Of a stretch of DNA of 64,000 bases, positions 24,501 to 37,789 are shown piece by piece. Made by a program: the position numbers and the translations under genes. Positions within the stretch are counted from its first letter, which is position 1; each line of letters opens with the position of its first letter. A model generated the notes under the pieces. It did not search any database. It was not told the origin of the DNA and was given only the letters and a program-made list of their open reading frames with translations. The DNA is from Gorsachius magnificus (taxonomy: Eukaryota; Chordata; Aves; Pelecaniformes; Ardeidae). The DNA is taken from the NCBI GenBank assembly GCA_034008185.1, contig CM067081.1, positions 30,316,806-30,380,805 of the forward strand. Direction: 5' to 3'.

Positions 24501-27500
24501 TGATGTGCAGACACTGTTGCTTATTGTGCTGACCAACACTAATTATTTCTTTCGTCATGATTCCAGCTGTCTGTATCCATATACCACCCATGGCCTTTAT
24601 ATTTTGGTATTATGCACTTTGGGTAAAGGTCTCTCCAGTGTGCATAAAGTGCCTAGCACAATTCCCTCTTGAATATGATTTGGGATCCCTAATGGTAATT
24701 GCAAAAGGTAATTGAAAATATGAGCAAAAAGAAGCTTAATATATTTTCTAGATTAATGAAGAGCACACCAATGGGCAAAACATCCTAATAAGACAAAGCA
24801 CACCTCTTACTAGAGAACAAAGGGAAAAGTGGCTATGCACACCAGAATTTGGGAAAAAAAATGTCAGAATTAATTTAGCACTTCTTTTCCTTGAAATCAC
24901 ACTGCTGAACCTTTCAAAGCTGTAATACCTCAAAATCCAGCACCCAGCAGACAGGTTTGCATGGCCTATTTACTCCGCTCAGTAAGAAGAGGCAAAGTGG
25001 CACAAAGTCACCCCGACAACAGCCAGAGCCCACGCAGCAGATAACTGTTACATTTTCTTGCAGAAATAAACACACTCTGCAATCTTTGGTACTCTTCCCC
25101 AAAGTACTTGCTGTACGAAACCACAAATGTTAGATGAATGCTGCCAGTAAAAAGCATTTTTGGGTTACCCGAAGATGGGACACGAGGGCAAAGAAGAAAA
25201 GAATTGAGATGCTGCAGAAGACCCAAGGTCCAACCAACCCACCAGGCAGGGCTTTGAACTGCTGAAGTAGTACGTCACCCACGATAACTGCTGCCATATG
25301 CTTAGGAGGAAAAAAAAAGTACTAGAAATAATGCATGTACAGAACAATCTCTCCATTGCCATACAGCTGCCGATGAGATTTGACATCTGACTTGGGGGGG
25401 TCTAGGGTTCCTGTATACTTCTCCACTGGTGCAAATTCCTGCAGTTTGTTCAGCTGCTGTCATTGCAGTAAGCGGTATAGGTGGCTGTAGTTAAATCACC
25501 TGCTAAATCTTTCTTATCCTTTTCTTGGCATGTCTATGGAAAACCGTTGTCCAGTGGAGTTCATCCAGAAATTTAGGAGATTATTCACTTATTAAACACT
25601 GAAATCGGAGCCTCACTGGTACCGCTGAATAAGACCCCTGTAAAACCAAATTAGCCTGTAATCCTTCTGGTTTAGATAAACTCCACTCCATTAGAACAGA
25701 AGCTTCAGATGAAGCAGCTGTAGGTAATGGAGATTCTTTGCTTTTTAATTTACAACAGCTTACTTTGTATTATGTGAGGGCCTAACAGCCTCATTGATTG
25801 GACTGCTTTCTGTACTATGAATGATAACACTTGCTGAATCTTTTCCCCAAAGAAATTAAAATGGCAAAATCACCTTTTTTTTCCTAATATCTCTTCCCCA
25901 ATAATCTTTTCTTCAAATGCATTATGCATCCTCTGACTGCCAGCCTCCAACATGAAAGCATTTCTATTTTACTGCAATTCTTTTATGTAGCTGTTTCTGT
26001 TACTCGTGCACTGTCTGACCAAACTGACCACACAAACCCCACAAAATGCAAACTTAAATACTGCTACTTGTGAAGCTGTATCAATATAATTTGCCTTGGA
26101 AGCAGAAAAGAGAAAGTTGACGACTGTCCTGTCTTCTGAACTTCTGTGTCTTTGCTGGAATGATAATACCTCCTTGTACTGACAAATTACTGGTGTTAAC
26201 GTGGTACACTGTAGCTGCCACTCAACCAAAAATTACCCTGACAAACAGCTCATTTGATAAAAACAACTTACAAATGCAATTTGTTACCTTATTTCTAAAA
26301 CTTGCAGCAGTCATGCAAAGGTGGTAAGGGATGAGAAATACTTTACTTACACCTTGTCTTTTGAACTTACCTGCCAAATAAGCACTTCTACCAGGCAAGT
26401 AATTACGAGTTGCCACCCAGAAAGTGGAGGAAGCTGGCACCATATTCCCCAAGCCATCACCCAAAATGGTGAGCTGCAGTGGTGGTAGGGCATACACCTG
26501 GTGCAACCAGTCAGATCCAATATGCTTTTACTAGCACAGAAAAGTTGATTGCCTGCATTTTGCTTCCCAATCATTTCAAGAGACATGTCTGACAGCAGGA
26601 AAACAGAAATCTGTTCAAACAACAGAATTTAGGAAAAAGCTGCACTGAAATCTCTCTTTCTCAGATAGACACACACACACTGAGCAGATGGAGGAAAGAC
26701 AGTGAGCTCCCTGCTAGCCACATCAGCTCAGGAGCCAGACATTACGAACACTGTCTGATCCAGCTCTTGTTGAAATCCATAAAAGCACTCCGCTGAAGAC
26801 CACGGGAGATGGAAAATAACCCTCTCCATGCTTCAGCCAGAATGTGTGAATGAGAAAAAACTTGACAGCTTTCTTCCCCTCTGATTTTCATGCTGCTTAA
26901 AGATCCAGATTACAAAACACAATTAGTCACCTGTGAATTTTTGATTTGCTTGCTTGGCATAAATAAAGCTCACAACTACACGTGAATGAGGGAGACGGGC
27001 ATCACCTTGCACTTTGACAAGTGAGAGATGCTAGTAGCTGCGCATGAACAGGCATCGTTGCATTCCAAAGTGCTGTGGATAGAGGATGTCCTACAACTAA
27101 GAAAATGGTTGCAGTGGGTAGAGAACTGAAAAAGCAATCCTTGTTCCTAAAAAAACTCAGAAAAAGCCATTTTGCATTGATGAAAAAGAAAAAAAAATAA
27201 TCCAGACACCAGGATTCATCTTTTATCAGTCAGATAACCTGAAATTCAACTGGCTATCGTAAACATCTGGAAAGACTGTGACACTTACTGGAGCATCTAT
27301 TATCTTTGAAATCAAAGAAATGCTTCACAGAATTTGCTCTCAAGTGCTTCCTTGGCATCAGCTTACTATAAGCATTCAATTATTCCTGCATCCCCCAGCT
27401 CTAATGACATTCATCGCTGCAAACTCATTTGGCCAGAGGACCTATTCACACTGGCCACACCATGTCTACAGATTTTGTTCTCATTTTGCCTTGCATTCCT

Positions 27501-27597
27501 GTGAGCTCCAATATTTATGACTTTACACATGGCTCGTATTTTGGTCATAAACATCCAATCAGTTTAATTTTCTATACTGTTTCTAGACACAGATCCA

Positions 27598-27696
27598 AGA
27601 ATCATAGAATCGTTTAGATTGGAAAAGACCTTTAAGATCATCAAGTCCAACCATTAACCTAACCCTGCCATCCCACCACTAAGCCATGTCCTTAAG
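27598..27696 (-). mobile_element. CR1 LINE tail
   Basis: AGAATCATAGAATCGTTTAG, then GGAAAAGACCTTTAAGATCA, then AAGTCCAACCATTAACCTAA is the reverse complement of a CR1 tail. It is strongly 5'-truncated (about 100 bp). It sits 140 bp from FAM124A exon 2, upstream of its donor in window coordinates (inside intron 2), in the same orientation as the gene. Confidence 0.92.
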
Positions 27697-27835
27697 CAAG
27701 AAGAGAAGGAATGGGGGCTTTACTGTGTCAATGTCAACTCCATCATAACACTAGGCTGCTGTTAATAAATATTAGCAACCAGAAAAAAGAAAATATGAGA
27801 ATCCATTTCAAAAAAATTCTCAAAGTTATACTCAC

Positions 27836-27867
27836 TGCTGGTAGAGGACATACGGCTGTACTCAGAC
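27836..27867 (-). CDS. FAM124A: FAM124A, 32-bp microexon (exon 2)
   Basis: This is a very short coding exon flanked by CTTGCAG and GTGAGT. It carries one base finishing a split codon, ten codons reading SEYSRMSSTS, and one final A. That A joins the GT at the start of the 740-bp exon to make AGT (Ser), giving SEYSRMSSTSS-ELSVEG. This closely matches the mammalian FAM124A N-terminal stretch as I remember it (SDYSHLSSTSS-ELSVEE). Strand, order and phase all agree with exon 3, about 17.6 kb downstream in the gene. The Ser/Thr-rich segment is probably disordered. The exon is far too short for ORF-based methods and is easily missed. Confidence 0.9.
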
Positions 27868-30800
27868 CTGCAAGACAAAGATTTTAGTTAGGCAATATTG
27901 AATCTAAAAGAGATCATGAAAAATGTACCAAATCTCACTCGCATTCCATATTAAAAGAGTTTAACACCCACTTAGCATTATTTTTGTGCTAAGATAATAA
28001 CTGGAACAGGTTTTGAACGTGGCCTCTGAAAAAGTGGCATCTTGCATGAATTTTGAAAACACCTGTGTAGAGTGAGTAAAGGAATAAGGGTTTTATCTAG
28101 GGGCTATTCATGCTATCTAACTTTAGGTGTAAAACTTAAAGCTCAAAAGACTCACTACATGGGAAAAATAGGCTGCTTCAGATACAGGTTAGGAGCAGAA
28201 GTCTACTAGATTTTGACTCTGCTCCTCATCTTCCTCACCTTATGTCCTCTAAATGCTGCTTTGCAGATTTTTTTTTTCTTTTTTTAAGAAAACTCTATTC
28301 AAAGAGCAGAATTTTTATTGTTCTTTGGTCTCAACTAGCAGAGAAGACCCAAAATGAGTACCAAACTAGAAACACTTAGATGACAAAGCATTTTGCTTTA
28401 GGAAAGTCTTTTCCTCTTCAAGACATCTCTCAGTAAAACCATAGGCCCACAGGTTCTACTTCAGTGCATACTGGATTACCCGTGAGAAAGTCAGAGCAGT
28501 TAAGTATTTTGAGCAACAGTGCAATTAATTTTGCAGCTGCATATAACCCCAAACTCCTGAAAACCTCATTTTAGGCTGATTAAAACTCATAAACATGGCC
28601 CATTTATGTCCTAAAGATTCAGAAATACTAAGGTAAAACAAATAGGCCAACACTGAATTTTTTTTAAAAAAATCATTTCCACTTTTGAGGCCCTACCTGT
28701 GACTTCTGAGTGTTTGGTTTTGGAGCTTACAGTCACACAGCCTCTACTCCCCTGTTCTCTGGGTCCCCAAAACAGACCCCGCTCGCCAGAGCTCTCTGCC
28801 ACAATTAACGTTTCACATGTATGCCCCACAGTACCCTGAACATAACAGGCAAACTGTTCGGGGAGTCGTAACAGAGTTCTTGGATCCAAACCTAAATGCT
28901 TGGTTTATATAAATAATTGCAACAAGTTTGTAATATTGCTTTAAATTAAAAAAACATGTGAGCCTTGGTTCTTAAGATATTTGCCTGGAAAGAGATAGCA
29001 TCTAAGCATGTTGTCAGGATACCTTCATACTCTACGCTCTCAAGCATCCAAGGGAAAAAAGGCCATCAACCCTCCATAACTACAGTGGCTGCTTTCGGTT
29101 TTAGTATGGACATATCTCTGCAGAAGAGACACAGCAGTTACAGTCATCCCCATATTTCATAGCCCCATGTTTAGCACTCAGTATCCTGCAGATCAGATGC
29201 TAAGACTGCTGATCTTAGACCATGAGGAACTATGCCCAACTCTTCTTGCCAATCCTGCTGGACTAGTGAAAGATGACACAATCTGAATTTTTCAAAATAC
29301 CGATGAAAAAAAATCCACTGATAGCATCAAGTACCATGAGGTTATCGAAGCTTTTGAAAGAGGTCTGTGCAATACTGGGGGGGAAGAGTTGCTGGTGGGG
29401 GCTTGCAGCTCTCTCTTACCCTTTCCCCTTTACTAAATCCTGCATCCCCAGCCACTTTGATAGCACCAGGGAGCAAGGAAACATATTTTTGTCACACAGG
29501 GCAGAGACCGCAGGATAAGGTCTTCAGCAGCCCCTCTCAGTTGTCCCATATATCTATTACATAGCACGTCCTCTATGAATAAAATGTCACCCCTCAACCA
29601 ACTTCCCACAGGACCCTTGTGTAACTGGGAAAGGCAGGGGCAGTAACAACGTGAGCAGAGATGGAGACCTCCTTCTCCGGCTGCTGGGCCATGTACACCC
29701 CACTGGTCCAGCTCTGGGCAGGGACAAAGGGGAAGCAATCCCAGGGGCTGGCTGAGTAGTGCTGCATGGGCCATAAAGCTGCATGGTATTTTCAGCAGCA
29801 AGGCACGTTGGTATCATTTGGCACCACGTCTATCTGGAAGGGTGTGAAAACTGCGTAACATGCCACTCTTCACAAGCCCAGAGGCAAGCACTATACATCC
29901 AGCTGCCTGCAAGCATCCCAAGCAAGGCTTCTTCTAGGCTGCACTTCTGTTTGAAAACAGCCCGGGGCTGTCCTTTGATGTATCTGTGTTCAGCAGTTGG
30001 CGGCCAATTCAACATGAATCTGCACTGCTTGTATTTTGGATAGAAGTGAGACAACATTTTGCCTTCCGCTTACTGCAAGTAGAAGCAGCTTTCTATTACT
30101 TCACACTGTTATTTTATTATCACAAAGTGCTGCAGGCACATTATAGGACATGGAGAATTAATGAGTCCCGAACCAAGGAAGCGGCAGTCTATGTACAGGC
30201 AGGACATGAAAAATGAGATGAGGAAAAATAAAAAGATGGAGAGAAATGAGGAGACAACAGTGTGCTTGGAGACTAATTGCACAGACACATTTTAATAGGC
30301 TTTAGAATTGTATTGGGGTTTTTTTGTAGTTCTAATATGGTTCAAGCTAATATTTAATTCATGTTTGTTGCATAACTGCCATACACAGAATTAAAAAAAA
30401 GGACAATTAAGCTCAAAGGCTTATGTCAACCTCAGATGCTGAAATGAGGACTGTACCCTCCCTAAGCTCCCTCTATAGTCAATAAAAAGAGAGGTCCAAA
30501 GTGCATCTCTCCCTAGCTGTTGTCTAGAGAGGAAGCCTACAGAAACCATATTCCTAATATAGGACCCTCGGCTACATGGCTAAAACCAAATGGGATGAAT
30601 ATGAGTCTCTCTCTGTGTTCTCAGGGCCAACCTGAATCACCTTTTGTCCTCCCTCTGACTCCTTTCTTTCTTAGAATTTCTTTGTCTTGAATCTAGTCCT
30701 TAAGAACAAAAATAACAGTGTTAGTAAAATCCTTAGTATTTTCAAAACATAGCCTAAACCATTCAGATTCATGACATACACTGGTAAGTGGCTTACAAAA

Positions 30801-32857
30801 TAATTTTTTTTTCCTTATAGTCAGCTGTTTAAGATACTGAATTCTGAAGTTTCTATAAGCCTTTTAAACTTTTTACATGAGTGTACACAACGAACATTCC
30901 CTTTGACAAGATCATGCATTAGAAAAAATAAGTACCAAAATAAACATCTCCTGGGTCACGTAGTCTCTCTGGACATTAAGCAACTTTGTTCCTTCCCCTT
31001 CTTTCCATTCTTGTTTTAAACATCCTGAGTATCGGCTTCTATCAGTTCCCTTGGAAGAGGATTTTCCCAGTAGGATAACTCAAGCATAAAGCACTCATGG
31101 GCTTTAATGGTGTCAGACTGGGGCCATACTGGGGCTCAGAGGTTCCAGGCCAATTACATGGTCTTGCTATTTCTTCTGATAGATATTACATTATAGATAA
31201 AAGGAAAGAGACATTCAGGACAGAAACTGAACAAATGGAGGACTGTTCCCTTTACAGGCACATAATGAGGAAAAAAAAATGATCAAAAAGGGAACTGAAG
31301 CAGTGGGAGGTACTGAAGAGGAGGGCACATCACTCAGTCAAAAGACACATCAGTCTGCAAAGAATTTGTGCTCAGTGGTCAGCCCACCATCAAAGAGGAG
31401 CTATGAACATGTCAAGAGACATTAAAATAGGAATGTAGCAGCTTGAGATAAACGTGGGACCTCAGATTCCCATTAGCGCCGTTGAAGGATCGGGACTGTG
31501 TGTTATTGGAGAGCATAAGACCATCGCGAGCACAAACAATCCTGAGCAATCCTCTGAGATCAGCCTGCACTACTCATGAGTAGTAGATTAGTAATACAGA
31601 GCCTCAAAATACCCAAGAAAGGGAAATAGCCCACTGAATACCAGTAAGTTGCTGCTAGCACAACTTGCAGTTACTGACTATGGTATATAAAACCACTCTA
31701 AACCTGTTTCTTTGGGTAAGAAGCACCTCTACGACTCTGAATCGCACAAGCAATGTAGCTACACCAGCATCGCACTGTGCTTGGGTTACTGGCACGCTGA
31801 TCAGCCATGGCCCAGCATCACATTAACGTAGCCACAGCGGTGACATCTATGCTAATAAACAAATGCGCTCAAGAGGACTGTCTGGGCTTGAGGCCAGCTG
31901 CCATGAAACAGTCTGCACCTGTACCATTAAAACCTCTTGCCTTCCAAAACAGACTGGCATGTGGTCTGCTGGGAATGGTCCCTGGGCCATGGTAACCTGG
32001 TAAAACAAGTCCCTGGCCCAGAGTAAAACATGCCCAAGAATCACATGGGAGAGAGCTAGATGGCCCCATCCCAAACTGATGCCCTCAACCATTTTAAGTA
32101 TTCAACAATATGGACAACTCTGTCCCGGTGCTCAGGACATTAAACGCTGTTTAATGCTCTGGCATGGCTGTAACTGGGGCTTCCAAGCCAGGCAGCATCT
32201 CCACAAGGCAGTCTGCTGTGTAAAATGGACAACATGTCTCTCAAGTTATTCTAACACAATACTACACCACAGTATGATGAAAGTCTCCATCGCCAGGACT
32301 CCTTAATCCCACCCCTCGCCCCCAAATGATATCGTGGAAGTTTACTAGCTTTTCTGCTGTCTGCATCCTTTGCTTGTCTAGGACTGATGGAACGGGACCT
32401 GCTGGATTTGCACTTCCCCTGACTTTTCTACCTAACATTGCTTCAGATTTCCCTGTTTCATATTAAGAGCTGTATTTAACAGCTTGTTTGCCTTCCCTCC
32501 CCCAGAAAGCGCTCCACGGGGCACACGGGAGGGTTTTATAGCAGTTTAAAGCACAATGTGTGAGTCAGAAGATTTAGCTTTGTAGCTCCGTCTTGGGTTT
32601 CTTCTCACCAAATTCCTGCGGCTCAGATGACAGTCTGCTCCACTAACATTAGTCCAACGCAAATCCATTACCTTCGCCGTACTTCTGTAATCAAGATGCA
32701 GTGGAATTAAGTCAGAGCATCTTGTCTTAAAATGCCTTGTTCTGGATTTCTAGTCAAGTGATGAAGTTGGATGATGGATTCCCATCCCTCAGCTGTGACT
32801 ATCACACTCAGGAGCTTATTACCAACAACAGTGCTTAAAGCCCCATGTCAGAGACAC

Positions 32858-32875
32858 CATCATCATCATCATCAT
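32858..32875. repeat. (CAT)6 microsatellite
   Basis: Six perfect CAT units in a non-coding context. Confidence 0.9.
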
Positions 32876-33384
32876 CACTGTATAAGGATGAAGGGTTGTT
32901 TGTAATCTCAAAAAGCATCTGATCGGGCAGGATCACACTGTGCTTTAGTGAGCATACCTGCCTGTGCGCCCCGCTCACCACTCGTTCACAGAGCACTCCC
33001 CAGAAGAACGCATCATGTCACCCTCCCAGGGTCCTGCCACCATCCTCCCAGGGTCCCATCGCTCTTAACTAACAACAGAAGCATCCTAACTTAAACGAAA
33101 CGCCTAACCTTCACACGGCTGCAGTTAGCTGAGTTGAACCTCACTGCCTGCTGGGACTTAGCCATCATGGGTGTCAGCACAGACCTCCTGGCCACCAGAA
33201 TGTGATTTAAAGTCTGCTTCAACCAAATAGCTTTGTTCCACTGATTAAATCTGGTTAGCAGTGGTGCCTCAACCCCAGTCTGTGACAAACAGCTCAACTT
33301 CATGTTATCTGAATGTCAAATCAGAGACAACTTTTCTACCTTGGCACATCTGGAATGATCGATATAGGAAGTGAAAGTCTCAGC

Positions 33385-33428
33385 AAAAAAAAAAAAAAAA
33401 CAAACACACAAACCCAAAAAAAACCCCG
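33385..33428. repeat. A-rich simple repeat
   Basis: A16 is followed by CAAACACACAAACCC and A8. This is degenerate A-rich microsatellite sequence. Confidence 0.85.
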
Positions 33429-33837
33429 AGGTAAAAACAGGCCTTAAAATAGGTTTCAGCAGCAGCGGTTTCTATTCCTGAGAGTTTCTCATAGATGGAT
33501 GAAGTATGTGACAAGAGGGACTGACATGTCGTGTTGAAGGACTACCATAGCGATGACAAAGTCATAAATGTTGAATCCCTTTAAGCTAGAAACACGTGAC
33601 ATGAAAACCTCTCCCCCCAGTAAACCATTCAACTATTCATTTGATAATTTAAGCAACTCATTCTGACTGAGGACACACATGAATTACAATTTTCTTAATA
33701 CCTTTTCCTTTAAGTGGGGTACACCCTCTTTTTGATAGGCTGCCTTGTCTCCTACTAGCAATTGCATTTTCTACTTTGGAGTCTCATACATTTTAAAGGA
33801 CTGCAACAAATAAAGATTTTTTTTATCTGCTTAACAG

Positions 33838-33925
33838 ACAAATTAAGAGAGGCTCAAATAATTTGTGATTTTGGCCAGGGTCACACATGCAGCTAGTGAG
33901 AGCCAACAAACGAGTATAGCACAGT
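33838..33925 (+). repeat. Possible MIR-like SINE fragment
   Basis: ACAAATTAAGAGAGGCTCAA, then GGCCAGGGTCACACATGCAG and CTAGTGAGAG, match the MIR core order ('GGTTAAGTGACTTGCCCAGGGTCACACAGCTAGTGAG' type). Divergence is high. Confidence 0.4.
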
Positions 33926-34759
33926 CAAAAATTAACATAATCTCTGCAAAATTAATTTGCAGGATAGAACCACACAGGAGAAAACGAAAAGGAGGGAACA
34001 ACCCACCTTAATATAACTGTAACCAAACAGTAATGGATTTTGCTAAACAAATGTTAAAAATAGCTGCCGCATGGTACAGTGCCCTAAGCTTCGAGTGTCT
34101 TTTGTTTCTCAGTTTTGCAGTTGGTTTCTTATAGATCATTGAACTGTTCCTTAGCAGTTGTCTGCTACTGAAGAGACAGTATAATTTCCCTTCTTCCTAA
34201 AATTTGTCAAATACTTACCAATTAATTACTAATTAATTCAGTTTGCATCACTGATATTTTTATATAAGGTTTTTAACTTATTATACAGGAAAAAAACCCC
34301 TTGTACTTCAATAATGTCTCCCCAATTTCTCTAAAAAGATAAGTAACTTATTTGAAATGTAAGTGGAAAAGTTGCAAATTCAAATAATTATGTTAAAAGC
34401 TATAGCTTCTCAAAATATTAAATGACTTCTAAGTGAGGAGGGAGAAAACGAAGGGTTTAGGCAAACTTCAGGCTATTAGTAAGCTAATGATTAAAGCACG
34501 AACCCTTTAAGACATGGGGTCTCACAGCTGTCTAAAGGAACAAGAGAAATTCTGCTGGGAATTGTCACACATATCGAAATCTTCATTAACGCCAGCTACC
34601 CCCCTGAAGTGCTCCGCTCAGTTAAGGCACATACATTTGATAAAAAGAAGGAAGCATTCCTACAGAAGTATTCCTTGAACACAGCTAATAGGACCAAATA
34701 AAAGTTTAGGAATCAAAAATTGAAGACTTTAGGTCTGAAAACCCATTTTCCACACTCAC

Positions 34760-34848
34760 CGTGCATTGCTCAGGGTATCGGTCCTGAACACAATGAAATC
34801 GGCTGATGCTTTGCCCTTGACATCAGTGGTAGCAAGAATCTGTTTCAT
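34760..34848 (-). CDS. Candidate alternative first coding exon of FAM124A
   Basis: A short open segment starts at an ATG (34848) and ends at a strong donor, GCACG|GTGAGTGTGG. It encodes 29 codons (MKQILATTDVKGKASADF, then IVFRTDTLSNA) plus two bases, CG. The same frame has a stop codon (TAG, 34869-34867) seven codons upstream of the ATG, as expected for a first coding exon. The two trailing bases pair with the first base of the 27.84-kb microexon to make CGG (Arg), so the segment would splice in frame to FAM124A exon 2. It is on the same strand and about 6.9 kb upstream in the gene. Third-position base use and local GC look coding compared with the AT-rich surroundings. Against this, the residues do not match the acidic N-terminus known for mammalian FAM124A and I recognise no family. 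It could instead be an internal exon (weak acceptor TAG at 34867), part of another gene, or chance. Confidence 0.3.
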
Positions 34849-36850
34849 CACTTCAAACTTACGTGCCTAACAACTTCTAAAATTGTTTTAGTTTGCCATC
34901 TTGGGAGTTTCAGCCCCCCAAAACTTTCCTATTCAGAGGAAGGACAGTGAAATAACAGCATTTGCATGGCTGGTAAAACCAAGAAAATTTGAAAATGAAC
35001 ATTTCTACAACTCATTTTAGGTAGTTTAGTATTAATTTTTCTAGCTTTTTTTTTGTTTGTTTTTCTTTACAATGTATCTACAGTTCTCTAAACGTACATA
35101 TTTCTCCTCCCCTCAGTTAATTTCTTCCACTTGTTTTTCCCTCTGTTTGCTTTCTAATCAAAGACCAAAGAAAGACCATTTCCTTCTTCCTAAAATGCCA
35201 GGTTTTATAGTACAAATCCACTACTAAAATTATTACCACAAAAGGTTCCCCGTCTCACATACTTCTGGGCTAAAAGATTTCAGCAGCAGATAAAATAAGG
35301 TTTTTATACTAAAAAGCCCCAAAGTACCTTTCATGAGAAGATACAACTTGTACAGGGAAAATCTCTAAGACCAAGGATGGTCAAACTCTTTCAAATCTCA
35401 TTAATAAATAGCCAATGTAAACTAATTGGCTTATATGTTCTACTCCCTTTATTTAGGTACTTGACAACACCAGCTCAATCCATTCTTATTGGATTTGGGA
35501 ACTCAAAATACACTATTTTGTTCAGCAGCCTCTTTGCCAACCCCCTTTACCAAGCCAAATGCAGTAAGAGGAAGGTATTTTCCAACAGATTGGGAGAATG
35601 AAGGCTTCCAACTGTAGCTGAACTTGCCTGTAGCACCGAGTTTTGCCTGCTCCTGTAGCTGGAAGCCACAGCAACACCTTAAGGAACATATGCCCCGTAG
35701 ACTACTTGATAATATTAGATTGGTTAGCTGCTGTAAGCAGCTTCAGCAGTATAGGCTCCGTGTAAGAGCTCACACATCATTACATACGCTCATCAAGAGG
35801 ACGAGGGCTTGCAGCACCTGGATTTACTACGGTCACTATCCACTATTTGTTCCCCCAGTGCCAGAAAGGGACCACTTGTTGTAAAACTGTTACTGAATTA
35901 CTTCGACATTTGTCTCTCCTTGTACGTTCAGAGGATGATAGCTGAACTTCAAAATAGTTAATTTTTTTTATTTTTTATTTTTTTACTATTGAATAATTGA
36001 AGAAAAAGGAAAACAGCTTGATTCAGCAATAGCTACGATGGGACTGAGACAAAGCAAAAATCAGATCTTCTGCTGAGAGGGAAAAGCAAGTGCTGTGAAC
36101 AGTTGGTTTGGTGAGAAAGCTGAAATATAAACATTGTGAGAGAGACATACACAACATGTTTATCAGACTAAAATAGCTGGACTAAAATAAACAGGACTAA
36201 AAATAGTAATTGAAACGCAGTGACCCATTGCTTTTCAAAATAAATATCAGTGCAAAGCACCGCGGTTATTAATTGCTATATGTCATCGTTCAAATTCCTC
36301 AGACAGACTCTTCTGCTAACCTACACCTTCCAGTGTCAAGCCTGGGACAGGGACGCTTCATGAAATTGTCAGCTTTAGCACCTCACCGACCCCAGACACA
36401 AGCAGCTGTCACGCTGGTCACCGAGGTTTAAAGGCTAATGTCACCCGCTGGGGCAAATCCTTCCAAGTGCCCCTCCCAGGGAAACCCAGGTTTTTCTAAT
36501 CCAGATAAAGACAGCCAAATAAGAGTGGCTTGACCCATCAAGGATTTTTCGAGCTTTGAACCAGCCACGAATTCACTGGTTGTTTTCTCTTCCTTTTACC
36601 CACGTTCCCCAGAGATGAACTAAACCCCTGTCATCCTGCTATCTGGAAAGAGGCCTGGATTTTTTTTTTCCTTTAAGCTCATGTCACATAAAACATTTTA
36701 AAACTCTCCCCATTAGGTGTGTCCACAATACTACAACTATTTAAGGTGATGGAAAAAGTCATTAACTTCCCAGACCACAGAAGAGATTAAAAAATTTATT
36801 TGAATTAATAGCTGGATGTATGAAAAAGATTGCCATGTTCCATTTCCACC

Positions 36851-36869
36851 TTTTTTTTTTTTTTTTTTT
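36851..36869. repeat. T19 run
   Basis: Nineteen T residues about 0.9 kb outside the CpG island. Confidence 0.95.
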
Positions 36870-37789
36870 AAGATGTGTAATATTGCTCCTTGAGTTCGGG
36901 TGCCACGCACCTGACACCGCTTTGCGATAAAGAATTGTCTTTACGGTTTTGTTACGCTCTCATACATCGGCGCAGTGCCCTGATGCAACAGTAGGTGCTA
37001 TTATTCACCAGGATCCCCCTGAGGTTAGGGTACCATCTTTTTCCCTGAACCTCATCATGTGCTGTTACGGTAGGGAAGAAGGAAAAGAGTCAAAGAAAGA
37101 ACAGGAATGCCATTTGGGCTCATTGCAAAGGGAAGTACCTGTCTATGTGAACACTTGTGCCCAAGCAACAGTCAGAGTAGAGACCAAAGAAGACGCACCA
37201 GGCAAGGAGCTGGGAAAAACAGAACTGGGAAAGCAAGGAAGGAGGAGAATGAAGACCTAGGAGAGAACAGTGTTAACGGAGCAAGGGAACCTCCTTTTGT
37301 CCTTCTGGAGCCAGAAAAGGAGCAAAAGCTCAGTTGTTCCCAACAAGATGGCACAGCAGCGGCACGTAGGACAGGTTGGAAAGCACTTCCCTCTGCCACA
37401 GAGATGGGCTGAAGGTGGGAACTGAATGGGGGCTCCTGTGGATCGCCCTTGCAGCTGGGTGATCTTAGGTGAAGCCATCCAACTAACAAACCTAGCGCAC
37501 CTCTGGCAGCGGGGTCACGAAGTCAGGGAAAAAAAGGTCATTCTCCTGGGCTCTTATAAGACACCTGCAGGTTGGACAACTACCAGCAAAGTTTATAGCA
37601 CTTCATAGGTCAATATGATGCATAACATGAAAGCAGCGACCCCATTTCAGGACAGCTACAAATCTAACCTGCTTTTATGGCTCTTGGATGGTCCTTCTAA
37701 GGAGTCAGCTCTGTCTGCCTGATGTTGTCCCGGGTGTCACTGCCACAAGGACAGCTTAGGTAGCCGGGCACGCTTCCAGCCTGTCCTCA

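Larger units (their letters stand above)
10227..27835 (-). other. FAM124A intron 2 (17.6 kb)
   Basis: This interval is bounded by the exon 2 donor GTGAGT and the exon 3 acceptor. It contains an inverted-repeat element (10768-10889), a 27-A run (11756-11782), a GATA-motif cluster (15733-15960), an old CR1 (21324-21535) and a CR1 tail (27598-27696). Three exon-like open segments on the minus strand (14640-14799, 25169-25300, 26371-26530) are reported as findings, not genes, because their frames do not splice into FAM124A. 15990-18150 has low-repeat, moderately GC sequence with broken frames on both strands that I could not assign. The rest shows nothing recognisable. Confidence 0.7.
27868..37789 (-). 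other. Putative FAM124A intron 1 / 5' region
   Basis: This is the stretch between the microexon acceptor and the CpG island. It holds the candidate alternative exon (34760-34848), a (CAT)6 microsatellite (32858-32875), a MIR-like fragment (33838-33925), an A-rich run (33385-33428) and a 19-T run (36851-36869). No other coding exon was recognised. If transcription starts in the island, this is intron 1 of about 10 kb. Confidence 0.45.
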
